Below, in pieces: positions 27,227 to 33,896 of a stretch of DNA of 37,281 nucleotides. The translations under genes were made by a program, and so were the position numbers. Each line of letters starts with the position of its first letter. Position 1 is the first letter of the stretch. Origin of the DNA: Streptomyces spongiae (GTDB lineage: Bacteria > Actinomycetota > Actinomycetes > Streptomycetales > Streptomycetaceae); the NCBI RefSeq assembly GCF_009377185.1, contig NZ_VJZC01000040.1:1-37281 (forward strand), written 5' to 3'. The notes beneath the pieces are model-generated. The model saw nothing but the letters and a program-made list of their open reading frames with translations, was not told where the DNA came from and made no database searches.

Positions 27227-29211
27227 TTGGCGAGCTCCAGGTTCGGGATACCGGGTGGGTTCAGGCCGAAGGCCTGTGCGTACAGGGAGAGTTCGGACTC
27301 CAGCACCCGCACCATGGTGTCGGCCCGCCGGAATCCGTGGCCCTCGCCCTCGAACGCGATGTAGGCGTGCGGGACCGCCCGTCCCTCCATCCTCGCCAGG
27401 AACCGCTCGCACTGCGTGGGCGGGCAGATCACGTCGTCGAGCCCCTGGAGGAGAAGGAACGGGGCGGAGATCCGCTCGGCGTGCTCGGAGGGCGAACGCT
27501 CCACGTACCGGCCGGGCACCTCGGCCAGCGGGCCGACCAGGGTCTCCAGGTACTGCGACTCGAAGTCGTGGGTCTCCCCCGAGCCCCAGGCCGTGAGGTC
27601 GAGGATCGGGTACAGGATCGTGCCGCAGGCGTAGACGTCGGTCGTGGCGAGGGACGCCGCCGTGGTCCAGCCGCCGGCGCTGCCGCCCCGGATGGCCAGC
27701 CGGCCGCGGTCGGCGGTGCCCTCGTCGGCGAGCGCGAGGGCGACGGCCGCGCAGTCCTCGACGTCGACGACGCCCCACTGCTCGCGCAGCCGGTTGCGGT
27801 ACGCCCGTCCGTGCCCGGTGGATCCGCCGTAGTTGACCTCGGCGACGCCGATGCCGCGTGAGGTGAAGTAGGCGATCGCCAGGTCCAGGACCAGCGGGGC
27901 CCGGCTGGTGGGGCCGCCGTGGGCCCAGACCACGTAGGGCGGCAGTTCGTCGCCGGGCGCCACCTGGTCCGGGTGGTGCGGCGGATAGACGTGCGCGTGG
28001 ATCTCGCGTCCGGCCGGGCCGTGGAAGGTGCGAATCTGCGGCTCCGGGTAGTACGAGGGGTCCACCGGGTCGTCGTGCGCGGCACCGATCACGTGCGCGT
28101 GGCCGGTGCCGACGTCCAGTTCGACGACCTCGTACGCGCTGCGGGGGCTCGCTCCGATGCCGACGACGCGCTCGCCGTGCACGGCGAGCGTGGGGGAGAA
28201 CTCGGTCCAGGGGCCGGCCGTGTCGACGACCTCACTGGTCTCTGGATCGAGGATTCCGAGCGCGGTGGCGCCCCGCCCGTGGACGACGGCGATCCGTCCG
28301 TTCTCCAGGGGTGCGAACCATCTGCACCCGATCTTCCACAGCGGCCCGCCGAACTCCTCGTCCCGCGCGCAGAGAGCCCTCTCCCCGCCGTCCTGTCCCA
28401 CGCCGTACAGGTTCCACCAGCCCGTACGGTCACTGGAGTACAGGAGCGTGCCGTCGGCGGCCCAGTCCGCCTGGGCGATGGACTCCTCCGGGCCGCCGGC
28501 CACGGTCCGCGGCTCCCGGAACACGCCGTCCTCGGACACGTCGGCGACGACCAGTTCCGTGCCGTCCCAGGGCATGCGCGGGTGGTCCCAGGCGAGCCAG
28601 GCCGCGCGCCGCCCGTCGGGCGACACCCGGGGGCCCGTGACGAAGCGGTGGCGCGCGTCGGTCAGTTCCCGTACGGCGTCCTGGTCCTGGGCCGCGGAGC
28701 CGTCCAGGGGTACGGCGACGAGGACGCGCCGTACGTCCGTGGGCCCGTCACCGGTGAACTCCTCCAGGACGCACCACACCTCGTCCCGGTCGGGCCGGAG
28801 CTGGGGGTCCACCCAGCGCAGTCCGCCGCCCACCGGGGAGACGGGGGTCAGGGGCCGCGGCTCACCCTCCGTGTCGTACCGGTAGAGCCGCTGGTCCGTG
28901 AAGTTCACGAACACCACCAGGGGTTCGCCGTCCCGTACGGTTCCGGCCCAGGGCTGTCCGCCGTACTCGATGACCCGGCTGCGCACGTTCCACGGCGCGG
29001 GCAGCAGCGACTCCTCGGTGCCGTCGGCCCGGCGTCGCACGAGGGTGCGCCGGCCGCCCTCGGTGGGGCGCGGCTCGGTCCACCAGGCATCCTCGCCGAC
29101 GAAGCCCACGAACTCGGCGTGGCCGTCGTGCGCGGCGGCGAGCGCCGCGTCGATCGGCGAGGCCCACGAACCGTACGCCAGCGTCTGCACCTGATCCCCC
29201 ATTTCGGTCAT
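27223..29211 (-). CDS. Prolyl oligopeptidase-type S9 peptidase
   Basis: 662 residues. N-terminal two thirds is a beta-propeller with repeated W/D-rich blades (for example V-S-P-D-G-R-R-A-A-W-L-A-W-D-H-P, A-D-W-A-A-D-G-T-L-L-Y-S-S-D-R-T-G-W-W-N-L-Y). The C-terminal alpha/beta hydrolase has H-G-G-P-T, nucleophile G-G-S-A-G-G (Ser511), L-L-L-Q-G-L-D-D-V-I-C-P-P (Asp593) and G-E-G-H-G-F (His625). S9C-like dipeptidyl/acylaminoacyl peptidase; exact specificity unknown. No signal peptide. Start ATG 29211 follows the M20 stop by 14 bases. Confidence 0.92.
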   Translation of the reverse strand: MTEMGDQVQTLAYGSWASPIDAALAAAHDGHAEFVGFVGEDAWWTEPRPTEGGRRTLVRRRADGTEESLLPAPWNVRSRVIEYGGQPWAGTVRDGEPLVVFVNFTDQRLYRYDTEGEPRPLTPVSPVGGGLRWVDPQLRPDRDEVWCVLEEFTGDGPTDVRRVLVAVPLDGSAAQDQDAVRELTDARHRFVTGPRVSPDGRRAAWLAWDHPRMPWDGTELVVADVSEDGVFREPRTVAGGPEESIAQADWAADGTLLYSSDRTGWWNLYGVGQDGGERALCARDEEFGGPLWKIGCRWFAPLENGRIAVVHGRGATALGILDPETSEVVDTAGPWTEFSPTLAVHGERVVGIGASPRSAYEVVELDVGTGHAHVIGAAHDDPVDPSYYPEPQIRTFHGPAGREIHAHVYPPHHPDQVAPGDELPPYVVWAHGGPTSRAPLVLDLAIAYFTSRGIGVAEVNYGGSTGHGRAYRNRLREQWGVVDVEDCAAVALALADEGTADRGRLAIRGGSAGGWTTAASLATTDVYACGTILYPILDLTAWGSGETHDFESQYLETLVGPLAEVPGRYVERSPSEHAERISAPFLLLQGLDDVICPPTQCERFLARMEGRAVPHAYIAFEGEGHGFRRADTMVRVLESELSLYAQAFGLNPPGIPNLELAK

Positions 29212-29225
29212 GGACGGCCGTGGTC

Positions 29226-30551
29226 CTAGGCGGTCCGCAGGAAGCGGTCCAGGACATCTACCCCGAAGTGCAGCGCCTCGACCGGTACGCGCTCGTCGAC
29301 ACCGTGGAACATCGCCCCGTAGTCGTAACCCTCCGGCAGCCTCAGCGGCGTGAACCCGTAACCGGTGATGCCGAGGCGGGAGAACTGCTTGGCGTCCGTA
29401 CCGCCCGACATGCAGAACGGCACCACGTGGCCCTCGGGTGCGAACGCCTCGACGGCGGCCCGCATCCGCGCGTACGTCGGCGAGTCCACGGGCGACTGGA
29501 GGGCCACCTCGTGGTGGTGGAACTCCCACTCCACGTCGGGTCCGGTGAGCCGGTCGAGGGTCGTGCGGAACTCGTCCTCGCCGCCGGGCAGATACCGGCC
29601 GTCCACGTACGCGACGGCCTCCCCGGGGATCACGTTGACCTTGTACCCGGCGTCCAACATGGTCGGGTTGGCGCTGTTGCGGACGGTCGGCTCGACGAAC
29701 GCGGCGGCCGGGCCGAGCTTGTCGAGCAGCCCGTCGATGTCGCTGAGGTCGGTCTCGATGCCGTACAGCGCGGCGAGTTCGGTGAGGGACGCGCGCACGG
29801 TCGGGGTGAGCCGGACGGGCCACTCGTGGGCGCCGATGCGGGCGATGACCTCGGCCAGCCGGGTGACCGCGTTGGCGTTGTTCACCTTGGAGCCGTGGCC
29901 CGCCCGCCCGCGCGCGGTGAGCTTCAGCCAGCCGGTGCCGCGCTCGCCCGCCGCGATGGGGTAGATCTGCCGTCCGGCGCCGTCGTGGAAGGTGAACGCC
30001 CCCGACTCGCTGATGCCCTCGGTGCACCCCTCGAACAGTCCCGCGTGCTCGTCGGCGAGGAACCCCGAGCCGTCTTCGGCGCTCGCCTCCTCGTCGGCGG
30101 TGAAGGCGATCACGAGATCACGCCGGGGCCGCACCCCGAGACGCGCCCAGGCGCGCACGACGGAGAGGATCATCGCGTCCATGTTCTTCATGTCGACCGC
30201 GCCGCGGCCCCAGACGACGCCGTCGCGGATCTCCCCGGAGAACGGGTGCACGCTCCAGTCCTCCGCCTGGGCCGGCACCACGTCCAGGTGACCGTGGAGG
30301 AGCAGCGCCCCGGCCGACGGATCGGTGCCCTCCATCCGTGCGACGACGTTCGTACGCCCCTTGGTGCGCTCCAGCAGGGTGGGCTCCAGACCGGCCCCGG
30401 CCAGCTGCTCGGCGGCGTACTCGGCGGCCGGGCGCTCCTGGCAGTCCCCGCCACCGCGGTTGGTGGTGTCGATCCGGATGAGGTCGGACGTGAACCGTAC
30501 GACCTCGTCGAGAGCCTGCTCGTCGACCTGCCTGTGCGTGCTGTCAGCCAT
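29226..30551 (-). CDS. M20/M25/M40 family metallopeptidase
   Basis: 441 residues. Metal ligands: L-L-L-H-G-H-L-D-V-V-P (His88, Asp90), W-G-R-G-A-V-D-M-K-N (Asp120), A-F-T-A-D-E-E-A-S (Glu154 catalytic, Glu155), and M-F-H-G-V-D-E-R-V near the end; the dimerisation domain has G-R-A-G-H-G-S-K. It is a two-zinc amino-, dipeptidase or deacylase. The start at 30551 overlaps the M55 gene by 8 bases. No signal peptide. Confidence 0.93.
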   Translation of the reverse strand: MADSTHRQVDEQALDEVVRFTSDLIRIDTTNRGGGDCQERPAAEYAAEQLAGAGLEPTLLERTKGRTNVVARMEGTDPSAGALLLHGHLDVVPAQAEDWSVHPFSGEIRDGVVWGRGAVDMKNMDAMILSVVRAWARLGVRPRRDLVIAFTADEEASAEDGSGFLADEHAGLFEGCTEGISESGAFTFHDGAGRQIYPIAAGERGTGWLKLTARGRAGHGSKVNNANAVTRLAEVIARIGAHEWPVRLTPTVRASLTELAALYGIETDLSDIDGLLDKLGPAAAFVEPTVRNSANPTMLDAGYKVNVIPGEAVAYVDGRYLPGGEDEFRTTLDRLTGPDVEWEFHHHEVALQSPVDSPTYARMRAAVEAFAPEGHVVPFCMSGGTDAKQFSRLGITGYGFTPLRLPEGYDYGAMFHGVDERVPVEALHFGVDVLDRFLRTA

Positions 30552-31377
30552 ACTGCTCCTCCACCGCGGCCGAGACGATCGTGGTGACCGCCTTGAACGT
30601 GCGAATGCCCTCGTACATGGTCGCGCTGGTGTAGGCGACCTTCCGCTCCCCGATACGGGCCACACCCGGGACGACGGTGGCCGCCATCGCCAGGTGCTCC
30701 GCGTCGAACTCCAGCGCCACGGTGAACGGCCCGCTCTCGACCGGTTCGTGACGCACCGCCAGTGACGCCGCCTCCTTGGCCGCCGCGCGGATGTCGGCGG
30801 CCGTCCTGGCCGGTGTCCGGCACACCGCCGCGTACCGCGACACATGGTCCTTGACCGCGACCTTGAGCGCCTCGGGCGCGTACCCGAGGGCGTCCTCGCA
30901 GGCCACGTCGTCGCCGGTGACGAGGACGACCGGGACGCCGTACTCGGCGACGACATGGGCGTTCAGCAGGCCCTCACTCGCGCGGACGTCGTTGATCCAC
31001 ACCCCGGTGATCGAGTTCGCGAGGTAGGTGTGGGCGAGGACGCCCTCCATGCCCGCGCCCGCGTGGTAGCCGACGAATGCGATGCCGTCCACGTCCCCGT
31101 GCTGCACACCCTCGACCATGGACAGGGACTTGTGGCGTCCGGTGAGCATCTGGGCCCGCTCGTCGAGCCGCTCAAGCAGCAGGTTGCGCATCGTCCAGTG
31201 CGCTTCGTTGATCAGCACCTCGTCGGCACCGCCGTCGAAGAAGCCCAGCACGGCCGCGTTCACGTCCGAGGTGAACATCGACCGGCACCGCTCCCACTGC
31301 GGCGTCCCCGGCAGCACGTCGGCCGGCCACGTCACGCCGGTGGCGCCTTCCATGTCGGCGCTGATGAGGATCTTCAT
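30544..31377 (-). CDS. M55-family D-aminopeptidase (DppA-like)
   Basis: 277 residues. Zinc ligands of the family are all visible: Asp8 and Glu10 in S-A-D-M-E-G, His60 in N-E-A-H-W, and His105 in G-Y-H-A-G-A-G. DppA removes D-amino acids such as D-Ala from short peptides and is self-compartmentalised as a ring. First gene of the four-peptidase operon. A TAACGT -10 box lies 8 bases before the ATG, so a leaderless or very short leader is likely. Confidence 0.92.
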   Translation of the reverse strand: MKILISADMEGATGVTWPADVLPGTPQWERCRSMFTSDVNAAVLGFFDGGADEVLINEAHWTMRNLLLERLDERAQMLTGRHKSLSMVEGVQHGDVDGIAFVGYHAGAGMEGVLAHTYLANSITGVWINDVRASEGLLNAHVVAEYGVPVVLVTGDDVACEDALGYAPEALKVAVKDHVSRYAAVCRTPARTAADIRAAAKEAASLAVRHEPVESGPFTVALEFDAEHLAMAATVVPGVARIGERKVAYTSATMYEGIRTFKAVTTIVSAAVEEQYG

Positions 31378-31701
31378 GGTGCGTCACGTTACGCGTCGGC
31401 GAGGAAACTTCCTACGGGGTTCCTACACGCCACATTCCTCCGTGCTCACGCGGAAGTCCGAGAACGGCCGCCACACGAACCCACGTGAGAACTCGCTGGG
31501 CCGACCGGCGTACGAGTGCGTTATGGGAACCGGATCGCCCTCTCGCGCGTATGGCCTACAGAACTGCTTCTCACGCACCGCCGATCAGTCAGAGCTGTAG
31601 GTGAGCTGTTGAGCACACGCACCGACTCCCCGTCCCGGCCCCACAGGCGCGCGCCGCGTATCCGCACCAGGCGCACCCACCGGATACGTCGTCCCACCGC
31701 C
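31378..31701. other. Intergenic region, divergent, with direct repeats
   Basis: Contains the TAACGT -10 (minus strand, 31391-31386) of the M55 gene, and TTCCTAC at 31409-31415 and 31420-31426 (11-base period) with a related TTCCTCC at 31435-31441, a possible binding site ahead of that promoter. The half next to the plus-strand membrane protein gene has no recognisable ribosome binding site or promoter. No RNA gene or other coding region is evident. Confidence 0.4.
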
Positions 31702-33021
31702 ATGCACATGAACGAAACCCCCTCACCCGGGCGAGTCAGCAGAGGCCTGCATCTCCTGCTTGACTTCCTCGACCCCGGCAGTGCAGGACTCTCCTTCGGC
31801 AAGCGCCTCGTTGTGATTGCTGGGGCTGTGGTGATTGCAGCTCTCGCCTTGCTCTTTGGTGTGTGGATCACGGCCGCCGACCCCGTAGCCGACCACGTCC
31901 AGGAAAGCCAAAACGCAGCGCAGGAAAGGGCGGACAGCAAGAAGCCTCCCCTGATTCAGACGAAAGTCATCCATGAAGCCACTAACACCGATTTCGCCGA
32001 GTGGGTTCTGGACCGCAAACTCACGCCCGAAGAGGCCCGAGAGCTGAAGCGGATCAGGGCGCGGGAGACGACCAGACCCCTTGAAGCAGGTGCCCGCTGG
32101 GCAATATCCATCGGGGCCCGTCCCGTCCTGCGTCAGAACAAGAGAGGGGAGGTACAGTTCCGTTTTCAGCTGCTGGGTACGCGCACTGAACCTGTCGTGA
32201 TAAACGACATCAGAGCGAGCGTAGCGAAAGGTGCCTGCCATTTCTCCGAGGCTGCCACGCGCATAGTCTTCCACTATCCCACGGAGCCTCGCGTCGGTGA
32301 AGGAGCAAAGCCATTACATCTGACCTTCGACCTGGACGATTCCGAGCCGGTTGCCAAGGTCAGGGACGTCAACGGAGATCTCCACCCCTACCATGAGGAC
32401 CGTTTCGAACATGTCCGCAGCGGGGGTGCGCCCTCCGGCTTCGTCGTGCAGGCGCGCTCCGACCGGACCTGCGACTGGACGATCGAAGCCGCCTGGGCGG
32501 ACGGCACGGGAGACGGCACCTTCACCGTCGATGACAAGGGGAAACCCTTCACCGTCGAAGGTCCGGTACATGCCAGTGAGGTATGGGTACAGGACCTGCG
32601 AATGGGCACGCTGTTGAAGTCTCCTCGTTGGTTCGGGCAACCTGCGGCAGGCCCGACCAGGACCGATCGGTACTACCAGGCCTGGGTCCACTACATCGAG
32701 GAACACCACCGGCAACCAAGCGGACGTCAGCTGTCAGCCGTCCTCGCCGGGCAGGGAATCAAGGGCGCGGACTCCAGGCCGGTGAGGCCGGATGCCCTGA
32801 GTCGGCACTTCCCCGAGTTCCGTCTCTACAGCGATTGGTCGAGTCTGTGGGCACGTAACGGCTATCGGCCTGGCACGGGCCCTTCGGCGAAGGAAACTGC
32901 TTCCATGGCAAGGAAAAGTTCGGAGAACTCCTGGGACTCGGCCGATGCAGTGGAGAAATACCTTCCGGAGTTCCGTCGCCGTCACCACGCACTCGCAAGG
33001 GACGAAGCCAAGGATTGGTAG
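31702..33021 (+). CDS. Lower-GC single-pass membrane protein of unknown function
   Basis: 439 residues from ATG 31702; start uncertain, since neither this ATG, the ATG at 31708, nor a TTG/GTG near 31600 has a good ribosome binding site. One membrane helix at about 36-57 (V-V-I-A-G-A-V-V-I-A-A-L-A-L-L-F-G-V-W-I). Residues 130-300 look like a beta-rich domain with two cysteines (178, 257). Residues 320-385 (Y-Y-Q-A-W-V-H-Y-I-E-E-H-H, Q-L-S-A-V-L-A-G-Q-G-I, P-D-A-L-S-R-H-F-P-E-F-R-L-Y) have a helix-turn-helix-like pattern recalling actinomycete plasmid-type proteins, not verified. Clearly lower GC and more A/T-ending codons than all neighbours, so probably acquired. I cannot assign a function. 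Confidence 0.75.
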   Translation: MHMNETPSPGRVSRGLHLLLDFLDPGSAGLSFGKRLVVIAGAVVIAALALLFGVWITAADPVADHVQESQNAAQERADSKKPPLIQTKVIHEATNTDFAEWVLDRKLTPEEARELKRIRARETTRPLEAGARWAISIGARPVLRQNKRGEVQFRFQLLGTRTEPVVINDIRASVAKGACHFSEAATRIVFHYPTEPRVGEGAKPLHLTFDLDDSEPVAKVRDVNGDLHPYHEDRFEHVRSGGAPSGFVVQARSDRTCDWTIEAAWADGTGDGTFTVDDKGKPFTVEGPVHASEVWVQDLRMGTLLKSPRWFGQPAAGPTRTDRYYQAWVHYIEEHHRQPSGRQLSAVLAGQGIKGADSRPVRPDALSRHFPEFRLYSDWSSLWARNGYRPGTGPSAKETASMARKSSENSWDSADAVEKYLPEFRRRHHALARDEAKDW

Positions 33022-33056
33022 GCCGGAGAGCCCGTTGTACGTGCCGGCCGTCACTG

Positions 33057-33782
33057 TTACGCCGTACGCCCCGCCACCAGCCACTTCGAGGGCAGCTCCA
33101 CCCGGGTGCCGTCGGGTGCGTACTCGGTGGTGACGAGGGGCAGTTCGCCGTCGGCGAGGACGGTGAGGCCGGCCGCGTGGAGGTACTCGGGGACCGCGTC
33201 GTCGGGCACGTCTCCGGGGGCGATGCCGTGCCGGAAGATGGGCGCCAGCTTGGGTGGTGGTCCCTCGGCGCTCTGGGCCAGGCCGAGCAGCACCGGGCGG
33301 GCGGCTTCGGAGAGTTCGACGAGGAGGGCCCGGCCGCGCTCGCCCACCAGGGTCGCGAGGCCGTCGACGAAGGGCTGGCGGTCGTCAGGCTCGCACTGGT
33401 GCAGGACACCGCGCAGGTAGACGTTGGCGTCGCCGAGTTCGGCGTGCAGCGCCTGGGTCTCGGCCTTCTCCACCGCGTCGAGCTGCCGGTACCGGGCCTG
33501 TCCCGCCGGATCGGCGTGCCGGGCGTGGTCGAGCGCGGCGCCGGACAGGTCGGCGCCCACGACGTGCCGGAAGCGGTCGGCCAGGAAACGCGTCTGGGTG
33601 CCGTTGCCACAGCCGAGGTCCACCAACGGCAGGCCCGGGTCCACCAGGTACGGCTCGAAGAGGGCGAGATGGACGCCCGCGGTCAGTGCGGGCTCCGCGT
33701 CCCAGAACACGGCCCCCTGTTCCTGGGTCGCCTCGCTCCAGAAGCCCTCCCAGGCCTCCCGGTACCGACTCGTCACACTCAT
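33057..33782 (-). CDS. Class I SAM-dependent methyltransferase
   Basis: 241 residues. Motif I is P-L-V-D-L-G-C-G-N-G-T-Q-T (about 52-64), then V-V-G-A-D-L-S-G-A-A-L; F-W-D-A-E-P-A-L near residue 30 and L-R-G-V-L-H-Q-C at the active-site strand complete the fold. Resembles the thiopurine/SAM methyltransferase group but is not specific enough to name a substrate. GGGGAGTGGGC before ATG 33782 supports the start. Confidence 0.9.
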   Translation of the reverse strand: MSVTSRYREAWEGFWSEATQEQGAVFWDAEPALTAGVHLALFEPYLVDPGLPLVDLGCGNGTQTRFLADRFRHVVGADLSGAALDHARHADPAGQARYRQLDAVEKAETQALHAELGDANVYLRGVLHQCEPDDRQPFVDGLATLVGERGRALLVELSEAARPVLLGLAQSAEGPPPKLAPIFRHGIAPGDVPDDAVPEYLHAAGLTVLADGELPLVTTEYAPDGTRVELPSKWLVAGRTA

Positions 33783-33806
33783 GCCCACTCCCCGGGGTGC
33801 GACCGC

Positions 33807-33827
33807 GGCCCACCGAGGTGGTGGGCC
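33807..33827. terminator. Hairpin between the phosphatase and methyltransferase genes
   Basis: GGCCCACC (33807-33814) and GGTGGGCC (33820-33827), 8 pairs, loop GAGGT. It lies after the minus-strand phosphatase stop (33897) and 25 bases before the methyltransferase start, so it may end the first or regulate the second. Confidence 0.5.
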
Positions 33828-33896
33828 AGGTCGGGTGTATCGCGCCGAGGGTGAACCCACAAGCAGGCACGCGTAGTTCGGCTCGGCGCGGCGGCG

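Noticed and set aside
32581..32592. GGGTAC inside the lower-GC membrane protein gene as a stress promoter
   Set aside because: It lies within coding sequence with no gene start after it; I did not count such internal hits (another is in gvpO near 18577).
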